In this document: piece after piece, positions 27,798 to 39,280 of the stretch | Position numbering within the stretch: position 1 is the stretch's first letter | Layout of the letters: every line of letters begins with the position of its first letter | NCBI GenBank assembly: GCA_904063045.1 | Contig: CAJFCJ010000007.1 | Span: 3,355,404 to 3,419,403 of the forward strand | Source: Dimorphilus gyrociliatus | Lineage: Eukaryota > Annelida > Polychaeta > Dinophilidae | Direction: 5' to 3' | DNA length: 64,000 nt | Notes under the pieces: generated by a model | Database searches by the model: none | Told to the model about the DNA's origin: nothing | The model's input: only the letters and a program-made list of their open reading frames with translations | Position numbers and translations under genes: made by a program

Positions 27798-28405
27798 TGT
27801 AAAATATACAGATAAGGAAGAAGTAGAGGCAGAAGAAGAAGAAGAAGAAGAAGAGAAATTAAAAACTAAGAAAAACGAAAAGAAACAAGTAAAAATTATT
27901 GATAAAACAATGGAACGTTGCGATAAGAATAATTGTTTTAAACGAAATATTAAAAGTCCTAGTTTTCACGAATCTTGGGATAGGAGTTTACCTACTATGG
28001 ATCCTAATTCACCAACTGATAGGCCTATTTCTGGAATATTAAAGAATAAAGTGGCCAAGTATGAAAAAATAAAAAATAGTATGAAAATTAAATTAATTGT
28101 ATTATTATCATTTTAATAGAGAGGAAGAATATCAGGAAAATCCGTTTAAAAGCGATGGAGAACTTTCAAGAATAGCCGACTATATCCTAAGGAATTCTTT
28201 AATTAGCCGTACAAGTGTTTATATAGCAGATCCCGATATTGATAAACCGGAAGTGGAAGATGAAAATTTAATAGATCAAACAATCACCGTCCCAAATCAA
28301 CAATCCGCACCGTCAGATAATTTACAAACTGCATTAAAGTCACCGAGAAAAGATAACCTTCAATTAAAAGATAAAAAGAAGAAATCTTGTTGCGTAATAT
28401 CGTAA
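27798..28405 (+). CDS. CaaX-tailed protein, 3' exons
   Basis: Two exons, 27798-28058 and 28120-28405, joined by a 61-nt intron. A pyrimidine tract and TAG at 27795-27797 suggest an acceptor, so earlier exons probably exist; if the ATG at 27910 is the start, the protein is 144 residues. Upstream of that ATG the frame encodes a poly-Glu run. The middle contains DRPISGILKNK and other polar sequence with no fold I recognise. The C-terminus is KDKKKKSCCVIS: a polybasic stretch plus a CaaX box (CVIS, predicted farnesylation because X is Ser) with an extra Cys that could be palmitoylated. This resembles the membrane anchors of Ras and paralemmin. Membrane association is therefore a strong inference. 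The family itself is unassigned; paralemmin-like is possible but weak. Confidence 0.65.
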
Positions 28406-29447
28406 CAGAACGAGGAAAAGGATGAAAGAATATCGCTTGATTTTCTACCTGTATATTATATATCTTATGTATAGTCTCTTTGATTTAATTAACGTCTCTC
28501 TCAACTATATTAAGTAAATTAATTATTTCCCTTCCCTTCAGCGGGGGCATAACCCTTTTATCTCAATGCTTATCTTGTTTATACACGTCTTTTAAAATGG
28601 TAAATAGTATTTTTATAATAAGCCTTAAGGATTTATTTTCACTCAAGATAAGTTCGCTCATCATCTTTCTGTACCTCTGCTCTTTATGAAGAATTTCTTA
28701 TTATTTCTTATTATTTCATATATACAATTAACCTCGATTAATTAATTAATTAGTTAATTAATTAATCAATCACCATATTCGTTTAATACGATATTTGATG
28801 TCTACACATGCGTATATAATACAATATGAGTTACACTGTATATTATAAAGTGATTTTCTTATTGTTTCATTTATAGATATAGACCTAATTCTTTTTTATA
28901 TTTCAATTTATAGTATAGATTAAGTAATTTATTACACTTCCTCTTTATTTATATAATTGATAAGGCCTATAGCGAAAAATGTATAATCTAAACCAGAGAT
29001 ACGTACAGAATTAATGATGGAATCTGTAAGGAATGTTACGATTTTTTAACGAAAGATACATTTTCTATTATCTTGTTCTTATAACGGTCAAGTATATATA
29101 TAAACTATCTAACCAATGCCATTTCGAAAGAGAAACTATTGAAATAATTCAAATTCCTTCTACTTATCCTACATTCAAATTCACTTTTTAATCTATTTTC
29201 AAGCCACGGGGTGGCGCGTTTGTTCAATTTTTTTTTCCATCACTCTATTATGTATATAACCATGTTACTTTAGTTAAAAAATTCTTATTAAAAACTCATT
29301 TCATCAAAGTAAATGGACATTAAAAAGATGAAATTGAATAGATTCTTCTCGTGTTAAAACGTCTCTCTTTTTACTCCTTTACCCTTCTCCTATAGTTAAA
29401 TGATGTTTATCGTTTTATTACGACTACAGGCCTATAACGATTTATAG
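28406..29447. other. Intergenic or 3'UTR stretch
   Basis: About 1 kb of AT-rich DNA after the CaaX gene, with a (TTAA)-rich patch at about 28738-28768. No gene is seen. Confidence 0.5.
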
Positions 29448-29599
29448 CATTATACGTAAAAAAATTATTAGAACAGCCTGAGGACTTTATTACCGGTCAG
29501 CTCTTGCCTTCCACCCCTACCCCCCACCGCTACTCTAAGGGTTACGATATCCCGAAGGCAAAGATGTTGGATAGAATGTACGTAAAGGGGTATAACTGA
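29448..29599 (+). CDS. Putative terminal exon of an unknown gene
   Basis: An open frame runs from 29438 to a TGA at 29597-29599; a TAG at 29445-29447 could be its acceptor. The product is balanced in composition and ends PHRYSKGYDIPKAKMLDRMY plus five residues. The local DNA is GC-richer than its flanks. It is too short for ordinary ORF listing and starts without a suitable ATG, as expected of a last exon. No upstream exon was identified and the family is not recognised, so this is a candidate only. Confidence 0.3.
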
Positions 29600-31980
29600 A
29601 ATTCTAGTGATATAAAAGTAAAAGAACCTCCTCGGAGTGGGTGTTTCTCTCGATGGGGTGTTCTAATGACAACTGCCAAAGGCATTCCAACAAATCTCTA
29701 CTTCTCTTTCCTCCCCCTAAACGTATTCCCACCCACTACCCCTTTTTAACCTTTTATTCCAATTTTCACCTTCTCCCCTTACTCCCATTTCCCTTATTGG
29801 TATTCGATCGTTATAATTTGAAACAAGAATAACCTAATTAAAATAACTATGAGAGGATTGGAGAGAGAGAGAGAGAGAAAAGGGCAATGATGAAAGAAAC
29901 GAAGAAAAAATAAAAACAATGAAATAGCGGTATTCATGAATATTTAATTATAATACTATACAAACAAGAGTACATTAGCAATAATAAAATTAGTTATTAA
30001 TATATCCAGCGTTTCCATTTTTAGCTGTTATAGACTTATTTCTATAGGTTAATATAGGATTTATATATCTATATAAATATATACATATACTGTATACTAT
30101 ATCTATATATCATTTTATCATGCTCTGTAACTAATAAATTTAATTAGTTAGCGTTCAATTTATACTGAATTCACTAAAACAAGCATCTTAGGTATTTCTT
30201 TCCATTCCCCACTCACCCGCTCCTCTTACTCTCTTTGCAGAGTTTTATAATAAACTGTATATACTGTATAAAAGAATAGGGTATTAGTTTTTTTTACAGT
30301 TGAGTTGAGAAATATAGAAAATGAAAAACAATATTGTTTACGCATTCCTCGCTGCATTCATCGCTCAAATCAACTATTTTTCCCTCTCTTTTTAACCTGA
30401 TTAGAAGGCAGGGGAGTGGCGGAGAGGGGAGGGGGCGAAAAAAGTTGAAAAGTTGAGACGGGAGAGCAAGAGTGGGAGAGAGATTTAACTTATATGTTTC
30501 TTCTCTTCTTCTTACCTTTACTTAGCATCTTTACGATCTTTCTTCTATTCTAGTAAACAAATAAACAATGTTAATGAAAACAAATTAAAATTCTTCTCCT
30601 CCCTCTTCCTTTCTTTTTCCGACATCTTCCATTTCAAATCTCCTCCCTCTCTCTTTCCCTCCCTCCCGCTACCTTCAATCTTCTGTTTTCTCATCTTACG
30701 ATCAAACTTTTAACCTTTTCCTATCTTCAGTTAAATTCAATAACTTCCATATTGTTAACAGACAAGAACCTTTCGCTCCTTTACAAATAAAGTACGGAGA
30801 GTACTGTATATACTGAAATCTATGTTCGACAGTTGTAAATCTTCTCTCTCTCTACGCCCACAAAAATATTCGAGTTGTAGATATCTAGTAAATAATAGAG
30901 ATAAGAACATTGTTTACATACTTGTTTGGGCAAATAGACAACAGATGGCGGCAGAGTAGCAAACACCCCCTTCCCCCAGAGAAGAAAAGAGAAATAAAAG
31001 CAGTAAATATTAGAGAAGGAGGGTTGAGTAACAAGAGAAGAGTATTATTCATTGAAAAAGATTTATTTCAACTAAATGAATGACGTACTTTTTAATTGAT
31101 TGAGTGACGTTAAATAACAACTTCCTATATTTTACTTTCCTTCCTTTCTTTAATTTGGAACCCACGCAAAACGAACTTAATTAATAGAAGATACACAAAA
31201 AGGAGAACAAAAAACAGAAAGCTAGAGAGAGAGAGAAAGAAAGAAAGAAATAAATAAATAAATATTCACAATGATAAAGAAAGAAGAGAAAAAGAAAAGG
31301 GATATACAATCTCCGAGTTTTGTCATTTAATTTATAGTTTTAACATCTAAACAATAGAAGAAAGAGAAAGAAAAGAGAATATCATTCGCTTCTATCATTG
31401 AAAAATTACGAAATCCGTCACGTTTAGACGCTAATATCAAATTGAAACGTTTAACTTATCCCAGTCAACCAAGATTCCGTCACCTATTTCCTTCTGATAG
31501 AAGTTGAAGAAAATCTTTCTTCCCTTTTTTTCTTCTTATCTATTAGGTATTTGAAAGATATTTGCTGAGTAAAACAGTTTTAGGCCTTGTTGGTATGAAT
31601 GACTATAAATAATACATAAAACTATATAAACTCATGATTGATGAATGAAGGGGATAGAAGAAATTAAGGTTATGAATGACAATCAAATGAAACTAAACAA
31701 CTACTAAACGGCCTATTTAATAGTCATAGAGCTCATAAGAAGTAATCTAAATAATGGTGTATTATATAACATAAATATGTTAAGCATATACGGCACATAT
31801 GGTTATGTATTAGTATCTGTACAGGTATTTTATAAACTATAATAACATATTGTATGTACTCCTTCTGTTATATATCTATGTATATATATATATATATAAA
31901 TATATATATTAGACGCAAGAGGAGTCTATGCATATTTTATAGAGAAATTAATGAAGCAATTAGCATATTCGAAGGAAGAC
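29600..31980. other. Gene-poor stretch upstream of the peptide gene
   Basis: This 2.4 kb stretch is AT-rich with short GA and CT runs. It contains several TACTGTATA-type TA palindromes and a CTCF-like motif at 30941-30954. No coding exon is supported. Confidence 0.5.
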
Positions 31981-32047
31981 TATTTAAATAGACTATGTGA
32001 CGTCGTTTCGTTTATTACAGTTCACTTTTCAACAGACAAAGATACAG
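31981..32047 (+). promoter_or_regulatory. Promoter and 5'UTR exon of the peptide precursor gene
   Basis: A TATA-like TATTTAAATA at 31981-31990 is followed by a TGACGTCG near-CRE at about 31998-32005 and a short leader. The leader ends in the donor ACAG|GTAGGA at 32047/32048. The matching acceptor TTTTTCAG ends at 32455, 27 nt before the start codon. This defines a 5'UTR intron of about 408 nt and supports the downstream ORF as a transcribed gene. Confidence 0.5.
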
Positions 32048-32482
32048 GTAGGATAAGTTAAAGTAAATTTCTTTTTTCTATCTCTTCCCTTTCTCATATT
32101 TTCAAAAGAAAAGAATAAAATAAGTAGGGAAGAGAGGATGAAGAAAAGAAACTTTTTTCTTTTGCTCTTTTACATTTCTTTCCTCTCTGTATCATTCTAA
32201 ATTAATGAAAAATAAAAAATGAAATTCCCTATCTTTTATTATATAAATCTAATTATTTTATCTATGTATCTCTGTATAGATAAAGATAACATTTTTTGTT
32301 TTACCTTTAACTTTCGAATATTAAAAGGAAGTATAAGTACTTCCGACTCTAAATGATATCTCTGCTTCAAGATTTGATAGCTGATCTATATATATATATA
32401 TATATATATGCATATGTAATTGTAACTTTTAGTGTAGTTTCAATTTCTTTTTCAGTCTCAATTCTTTTACCATCAACAAGCT

Positions 32483-32812
32483 ATGACGAGCTTTAAACTC
32501 ATAACTTTTGTTACCTGTATCCTACTCTTAAACTTCTCCGAGGAGCGTCCACTATTTGAAGATAATGACAACCTTAATTTAGAAGATTTTCGTCAATTTG
32601 TAGATTGGCAAAGTATAGCAAAAAACTTGGCAAAACGTCAACCAAATTGGATGAAAGATGACTTATCAAGGTTTGGACTATTACAGCCATTTCGTCACCT
32701 GGATCCCGCCAACGATGAGGTTGCTAGACATAGATCGAATATGAGAAATTTAAAGAAAAGAAGCGTTTCCCAAGTTGGGAAAAGGCTTAATCGTATGAGA
32801 ACAAGGATTTAA
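32483..32812 (+). CDS. Secreted neuropeptide or hormone precursor
   Basis: A 109-residue protein with a hydrophobic signal peptide (residues 1 to about 19-22) and no later membrane segment. Dibasic processing sites lie at residues 51-52 (KR), 91-93 (KKR) and 99-101 (GKR). Cleavage would release a 38-residue peptide beginning QPNWMKDDLSRFG, whose N-terminal Gln could become pyroglutamate. It would also release a short peptide SVSQV that could be C-terminally amidated because Gly precedes the dibasic site. There are no cysteines in the mature part. This is the layout of a neuropeptide or peptide-hormone prohormone. I cannot assign it to a known family with confidence. The 5'UTR intron just before the ATG is typical of such genes. 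A poly(A) signal follows at 33077-33082. Confidence 0.75.
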   Translation: MTSFKLITFVTCILLLNFSEERPLFEDNDNLNLEDFRQFVDWQSIAKNLAKRQPNWMKDDLSRFGLLQPFRHLDPANDEVARHRSNMRNLKKRSVSQVGKRLNRMRTRI

Positions 32813-33076
32813 TTGATTAACAGGACAAAAATGTATCAGTTCGCATAATTAACTTATTTAATTAATTAGTACTCTTCGCCTTTTGTTTCTTTATGTTTTA
32901 AATGTAAAATCATTTTCTTAATATACTCTTTATTACTACAACAACAGCAGATTCTCTTCTTCTTCTTCTTCTCAAACTGTAGTATTCTATCCGGATATCT
33001 TTTTCTTTCAATAATCTTCGACTTTATAACCTTTGCCAAGCCTTATCCTAAACCTTTTTAACCCTTTTATATTTCT

Positions 33077-33082
33077 AATAAA
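33077..33082 (+). terminator. Poly(A) signal of the peptide precursor gene
   Basis: AATAAA 265 nt after the stop codon, followed within 20 nt by a GT-rich stretch (GTGTTTTGTTT), as expected for cleavage and polyadenylation. Confidence 0.6.
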
Positions 33083-34161
33083 CGTGTTTTGTTTATTCGC
33101 ATATCGATTTGTATAACAATGTAAATGGAAAAAGCATTTCAACGTTTAAAAAAATTGAGTGAGCAAGAGACAGAGAGGGAGAGAGAGAAGCGTCAACAGC
33201 TTTCCCCGTTATTTTTACCCGTTCATAACTCCAATTAAGGAGATATTTCAATGGAAGTTTCTAGTTTAAACCTAAAACCCTGTTATTTACATTTAGTAAA
33301 TATTTCCAGTGACATTTCTCTTTTCCTTATCCTTGATTTATATTCTAACTAAAAGACACACCGTATTTCCTTAAATTTTCTTGATTTTTAATGATTTTTT
33401 TCTTGTTTAATAAAGTCTCCCTTCCCCCTTCATATCAAGACGTTAGAGACTGCCATCTGACGGTAATATCCTTCTATCTGTAAGCCCTCCTGTGGTTCTC
33501 TTTCGTTTCATTTCTTATCGTTAGGAGTAGTTGAAAGAGAAGAAAATACTTTCCCACTTTTCAATAAGAAGAAAAAGAGATTAAATTACCTTAATTTCTC
33601 AAAATAACAAAATATAATCTACTCTGTTGCTCTCAAATAAAAAAATAGACGCCTTTTGTGATGACAACTAGGGTGGTTGATTACTTGCCTAATACTCAAT
33701 TTATTTTGCGCTTTAATTAAAAATAGACGCCAAAAGTGCTTTAATTATTCGAAACAATTTTTTACGACATAAATATATAGTATATTCTATCTACTACATT
33801 TACACATATGAACTCTCTCTCTCTCTCTAGATTTTCAAGTATGAAAAGATTCGATAGGTGGATATAAGGACGGGGCTTGTGAGAAGCGTCTCCTATTAAC
33901 AATATCATAAACTGGAAAAGCAGTAAACTAGAGACACCTGTCGTCAATATACCTTTATGGCCTGTCTAGCGTTGAGGGCGCGAAAAGTTGTTCCGACGTT
34001 GCAGTTGTTAATTAACATTTCTCTCGGTAAGTACAATTTTTCTCATTTTCTTTACCTTTTCCGTACAACTATTTTCCCTTCGTTTAGCAAGATACAACTG
34101 TTTCTAAAGATAGTTAAACCTTTTCATCAGTCTTTTTCGGCGTTCCGTCCAAACTTCTCTA

Positions 34162-34209
<48 letters not shown>

Positions 34210-35400
34210 CCTTCCTTCTTGCCTCCATCTCCTTTCATTTACTCTACTACTGTTTCGCTATACGATCTCCGATACAATCGACCACACAAACTATTCAATC
34301 ATATAAGAAAATATTAGACAGAGGAAGAGAGAGAGAAAGAGAAATAAAGAAATTTTTCTTTCGATAAATAACAAAATACTTATTCTATTCAGTTGATTAA
34401 CAATTAATCGTTAACAGCGTGAAAGTTAATAGATCAATTTCAACTGTTTATAAGGGGGAAAAAAATCAGTGCCTTTGAAGATAAAACGCCAAGGAAAGCT
34501 GACAAATAATTCGTTTCGGAAGTGTTAAAAAGAAATATTTTACATGTATTTTATTAGATCAAGCGAATAAACAGATGTTTGTATTTAAAATCAATGTAGA
34601 TTTAATTGATTAAAGATACCAAAATCATTAAAGTGTAGAGATTAGGAAAAATGAATTTAAATATATGACAAGAAACGTTCTACATACAATTTATTATAGG
34701 ATGTTAGAGGGGAAGGAACAAGGTGGTAGAGGAGAATTGATAATTTAGGCCTAACTGTTTGAATCGTGTTCTTCCCTTAAATATTCCGCATTAAAACAAA
34801 AAATTGTGAACCTTTAATCGATGACGTAATTAATAATATTGAGAGTAGAAAGAAAAGACGATCCTAACCCTTCAATAGATGGATAAGTGGTGAAGAATAG
34901 ATTGAAGTATTCGTTAGGAACAAATAAAGGAGAGAGGAATGAAGATTTTGTAAAACGCTTTGAAATCTAGATTGAAATGAAGATAACAAGATATGACAAG
35001 GTGGAAGATGGAGAAAAAAGAAATAAATGGATAAGTTAAGAGATGAAAATAGAAAACAGGGAAATAATTAAGGAAGGAAGAAGATATTAAAATAGTCTTT
35101 GATATTGAAAAGAGCGTCCATTTTTCTCTATCCTGTAGTTAATTTATTTAAAATATCTTCCTGTATATTCCCGACGTTTAGAAGAAATAATAAGCATATA
35201 ATAACCTACGGTTTACATATTCGATTAACCGCCTATCCGCCTACTCGCTTAACAAATCGGCAAATACAAAAAAAATCTCTCTCTGTTCAATAATAAACCG
35301 CCTTTTTCACCCGCCCATTACATTGACCTTGTCTTTCCACCCTCTTTCTTCTTCCAAATGCGGATAGTACGCGATAGTAGGAGCATATACACTCCCTCTG

Positions 35401-35437
<37 letters not shown>

Positions 35438-35768
35438 CCACTCCCTCTCTCTCTTTCATTCACACTTGTCAACCTCCTTTTAGGTCTACAGCAAAAATTC
35501 CTTTTTTTAAAATATATACTTCCTTATTTCCTTTGAAGGGCAAAGGAACATTGGAGTCGGCTATCGATGTTTTTGACGTTTCTCGTTTTATCTCTATAGG
35601 CCTATATTGTTTTCATTCTAAATTCTTTGCGGAAAACGCTGTGTACATACTAAACGCTGGCGGGCATCGAAGGGGCGTACGAAGTTTTTATGCTTAAATA
35701 TAGGCCTAAGTATTAAAATGTTTCTTTTTCTTTCTCTAGAACCTGGTGTTTTCTTTTATTCAAAATAG
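33083..35768. other. Upstream region of the GPCR gene
   Basis: No coding exon is seen. A donor-like CTCTCG|GTAAGT at 34026/34027 and an acceptor ending at 35739 could bound a 5'UTR intron of the GPCR gene. The region also holds a 40-bp (CT)n at 34165-34208, another at about 35401-35428, a CTCF-like motif at 33450-33463 and TAGGCCTA at 34746, 35597 and 35701. Confidence 0.45.
34165..34208. repeat. (CT)n microsatellite
   Basis: Perfect CT dinucleotide run of about 42 bp, probably inside the 5'UTR intron of the GPCR gene. Confidence 0.9.
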
Positions 35769-37073
35769 ATGGGGCCGTTGCCTTTCAAGAATTTAACGTC
35801 AAATGAAACGTCACCAGTCGATTATGATGACGCTTTGCTGAGGGAAGTACTGGATCGTTTAGTAACTCCAGTATTGTGTTCGTTAGGCGTCATCGGAAAT
35901 CTATTGAATTTATACGCTTTGAGCGTTGTTCACTTCTACAAGTCATTGAACGGTGTAAGGCATAAAGAAACGGCAACTCACTTTGGCTTAGTGACACTAT
36001 CCATTTCCGACATATTCTTTTGCCTCTTCCTAATCCCACGCTCGTTTACAAACACAAAGGCATCAATGTTCTCCGACTGCGATAATACATTCTCTGGCTA
36101 TTATCAAATGTATAGCACGGCGTTAATAAGCACCTGTCTTACTAGTAGCACCTGGATAACCGTTGCGATGGCCCTTTTAAGATACGCCGCCATATGCCAT
36201 CCATTCAGCGCCGTAACGTTCAGTGGGAGGTCGGCATCTAAGATAGCCTATGGCGTCGTTCTACTATCTTCCATAATATTTTGCCTACCATTGTTTTGGG
36301 AGTACAAAACTCACGTTATTCCTTCAACAAAAGACAATTGCAAAGACTATATTTTAGACGTAGGCTATATGAACTACAGTAAGACTCCTGGTCAAATTTA
36401 CCTTTGGATTAAAGTGGTTGTAGCTACATTCATTCCGGCCATACTATTAGCTTTCTCGAATTTGGCCTTAATCCGAGCCCTGAGGCGTTCTTACCGGATG
36501 AGGAGATTATGTCATGTACGATCGGACACGACGACAGTCAGTTCTCGAGTAACTCTGACACTAATTGTTATCGTTGTCGCTTTTATAGTTTTAGTATTTC
36601 CAACCGAATTGATGGATTTCTTTGTGCATATTTTGGTAAATAACGAAACCACCGAACAATTCTTGATTGCTAGATCGGTAGCAAATCTCCTACAAGTATT
36701 CAATTTCAGTTCAAATTTCCTTCTCTACTGCGCACTTAACCCTATGTTCAGAAGCGTCATTTGCGATTTGGTTAGATGCAGGTATTAATCAATTAAAAAA
36801 ACTTAAATAAGCTATATTTATATCATATTTGACAACTTTCCCCATTATTTATTTAAAATCTATAGGAAGCTGTCTAGAACAAGACAAGCTATGCCTAACG
36901 AAGATGTCAGAAACGTTTCTTCACGATTTACCAACGTAACGGCAACTGCTGTTGGAAGAAAGAAATCATTTACAACTGCCAACCATCCAAATGAACATAC
37001 CAAGTTCTTAGATACTTACGCTTCGAACTATCCAATGGAAACACTGGACAGAAGTTCCGAATGTTATAATTGA
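35769..37073 (+). CDS. Class A (rhodopsin-like) peptide GPCR
   Basis: Two exons, 35769-36781 and 36866-37073, give 406 residues. Seven hydrophobic helices are visible. TM1 carries GNLLNLYALS; TM2 carries LSISD, corresponding to the usual LAxAD; TM3 ends in RYAAICHPF in place of DRY; TM4 ends CLPLFWEY; TM6 contains VFPTELMDFF; TM7 reads SSNFLLYCALNPMF in place of NPxxY. The extracellular Cys after TM2 and one in ECL2 can form the conserved disulfide, and the N-terminus has two N-glycosylation sequons. These motifs are those of the FMRFamide, myosuppressin and sex-peptide-receptor-like group, so a neuropeptide ligand and G-protein signalling at the plasma membrane are likely. The exact ligand cannot be read from sequence. 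The second exon encodes only the cytoplasmic tail. A peptide precursor lies 3 kb upstream on the same strand. Confidence 0.85.
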
Positions 37074-37783
37074 CTTAGCGTTTCTTTTTCTTTTCTTTTT
37101 TGCTGATGAATACTGAAAAAAAAGAGATTATTCTTATATTTGAATAGATAAAAAAGGGTCAGACAAAAACGTTAATTCTCACAATCTGGAGCCATTTCCC
37201 TCCTCTTACGAACTCTTTTCTTTTTCTCTTTCTACTTCTTCTTTATAGTCTTTATTCCTTTCTCTTTCGACGTCTTTTCCATTAATTAGTAATTTACCAT
37301 CATTCTTTATCAAATTGACCTTTATAAGCCTATATAACGATTAAGAATCAATTCAAAAGAAAGAGAAATAATGCCTGATAAAAAGGTGACAGAGTAGAGA
37401 AGGTTATATTATATCTATTTAGGCTTTTCCTCCTCTCCTTCTTTCTTTCTATCTTTCTCTCTTCAAAGTAGGTTTTCTTTCTTTTAATTAGAAATTTTAT
37501 TTAAACAATCTTATTTAAAATTTACAAATAGATGACGCTACGTGTTAAAAAAAAAAAGCAATCTCCTTCTTAACTTTGTCGCTATGAATAGGCCTACTTA
37601 TTGGTTGCTATGTACGACTCGATTACAAGAGATCAGACGAATAGTTGGGTATTTTCCTATTAATTTTATATTGAAAAACACACCAAAGGTTTGATTAAAA
37701 GTAAAATATTAAAAAGATTATAATAAAAAAGGTATTTTTAGGTTAATTAACATTTAATTTAAATAATAAAGCATTAAATTAGT
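37074..37783. other. Spacer between GPCR and LIAT1-like genes
   Basis: About 0.7 kb, pyrimidine-rich then AT-rich, with TAGGCCTA at 37589-37596. It probably holds the GPCR 3'UTR and the next gene's promoter. No exon is seen. Confidence 0.5.
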
Positions 37784-38455
37784 ATGTCAAAGACGGAGAA
37801 TAGTGGAAAGAAGAAAAACCTGTTACAGCGTACAGCCGATAAATTAGGAAGAAAAAAGAAGAAAAAATCCAAAACTGGTAAATCAGCTGCAAAAGAGAAA
37901 TCCGATAGTAATGATATCGAATCTGGTAGATCTACAGAAATAGATTTTACTTGCGAAAATGAACCGGAAACTCTAGTATCCTCTAAGAAATTACATAATA
38001 AACCTGTTATTAAAAAAGATGGACAATCAAAGAAAATTTCAACTGAAGCAGATTCCAATCGAAAATCCAAATACGCTTCCATTCCCGTAACTACTGTGTC
38101 AACAATAACAAAAACGCTGTCACCAACCTCAGCGCCTGCAAGTACGACGACCACTTCCAATAATAGAGCCAAATTCTCCCTAGACACGCTAAGATGGGAA
38201 GGAAAATTGGGTGATCCGGTTGCGGAGGATAAGCGCATCGAGGATTATAAGGAGAAAAGGAGACGCAGATACGAAGAGGCTGCCTATAAATTGGGTGTAC
38301 TATCTGTAAATTCTATTAATCCTGCTCAAGAAGTACAAAAAGTTAATCTACCTGGATTAACAATATCGCAACAAGCCGATTCAAAACTTAATAGATCAGT
38401 TCAATCCGTAAATTTGCCATCTCTCGTTAATCATACGCCAATTTCTTCGTATTAA
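37784..38455 (+). CDS. LIAT1: LIAT1-like protein (ligand of ATE1)
   Basis: Single exon, 223 residues, ATG to TAA. The N-terminal half is disordered and Lys-rich, with a poly-Lys segment (RKKKKKSKTGK) near residue 25-35 and a Ser/Thr-rich linker. The C-terminal part carries LRWEGKLGDPVAEDKRIEDY followed by KEKRRRRY, which matches my memory of the conserved LIAT1 domain (LRW, DP.AE.ERI..Y, RRKRY). In mammals LIAT1 binds the arginyltransferase ATE1 and its poly-Lys region is modified by JMJD6. The combination of poly-Lys and the core motif supports the call; a database search would settle it. A poly(A) signal follows at 38504. Confidence 0.6.
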   Translation: MSKTENSGKKKNLLQRTADKLGRKKKKKSKTGKSAAKEKSDSNDIESGRSTEIDFTCENEPETLVSSKKLHNKPVIKKDGQSKKISTEADSNRKSKYASIPVTTVSTITKTLSPTSAPASTTTTSNNRAKFSLDTLRWEGKLGDPVAEDKRIEDYKEKRRRRYEEAAYKLGVLSVNSINPAQEVQKVNLPGLTISQQADSKLNRSVQSVNLPSLVNHTPISSY

Positions 38456-38503
38456 ATGCCTTTATTCTTAATATAATTAATTCTTATTTTCTTTTGTTTT
38501 ATA

Positions 38504-38509
38504 AATAAA
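38504..38509 (+). terminator. Poly(A) signal of the LIAT1-like gene
   Basis: AATAAA 49 nt after the stop codon of the LIAT1-like gene, implying a very short 3'UTR. Confidence 0.5.
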
Positions 38510-38701
38510 ACAATAATCAATTGCTGCTTCACCTAATTAACAGGATCATGCGATATTTTAGATATTTGTTGTTAATGTCAGATCTTCTCCCTTCTCTCTC
38601 TCTCCCGTCCAGCTCATTGATCAATCTTATTCATGATTAATAAGATTAAACTTTCCTCCTAATGGTAGGATGGAAGGAGGTAAGAAAAGGGACAGACAGA
38701 C

Positions 38702-38756
<55 letters not shown>

Positions 38757-39280
38757 TGCTAAAGAATAGGACTAATTCAAGAAATATAATCTATTTGTTC
38801 AAAAATTTCATGGCATTCCCTAAATTGACTTTGGAAAAAAAACTATATTAATATATAATAATATATATTTATATAAAAAGAGATACTAACGTTACGTTGG
38901 GACAGGTGCAAAAATAGGCCTATAATCTCGTGCCCTAAAACGCAAATATTTGTAAGGGAAATAGGAGGAGGAGTGGTTAAAAAAAAATCGTGGGAGAGGG
39001 ATCACCTTACGCAAAATGTTGGATGTTATCATTTTATTCTACTCTTCAATTGGCCTTTAACCCTCCTTAAGCAGTAAAGGTCCCTTTCAAGAGTAACACT
39101 CTTTATTTAAGACTTACGTAAAGAAGAAAGGAGATTACCGTTTTCTTAATACAATCGTATTTATCCTCTTATTCATTTATTAGGATTCATAAAGAAAATA
39201 AAAACAAAAAATATAACAAAGCTGTACAAGAGAATAGTTTATAAAATCTGCAATATTCCAATCTTTCTTTCATTAATTAA
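38510..39280. other. Spacer with (GA)n tract
   Basis: Convergent intergenic DNA between the LIAT1-like gene (+) and the homeobox gene (-). It contains a (GA)n run at 38702-38752 and TAGGCCTA at 38915-38922. No exon is seen. Confidence 0.55.
38702..38752. repeat. (GA)n microsatellite
   Basis: GA dinucleotide run of about 50 bp with one interruption. Confidence 0.9.

Noticed and set aside
32762-32812. Resemblance of the KKR-SVSQVGKRLNRM tail of the peptide precursor to the start of vertebrate parathyroid hormone
   Set aside because: The match covers only a dozen residues, needs a gap, and lacks the C-terminal receptor-activating helix. Chance around a dibasic site is more likely.
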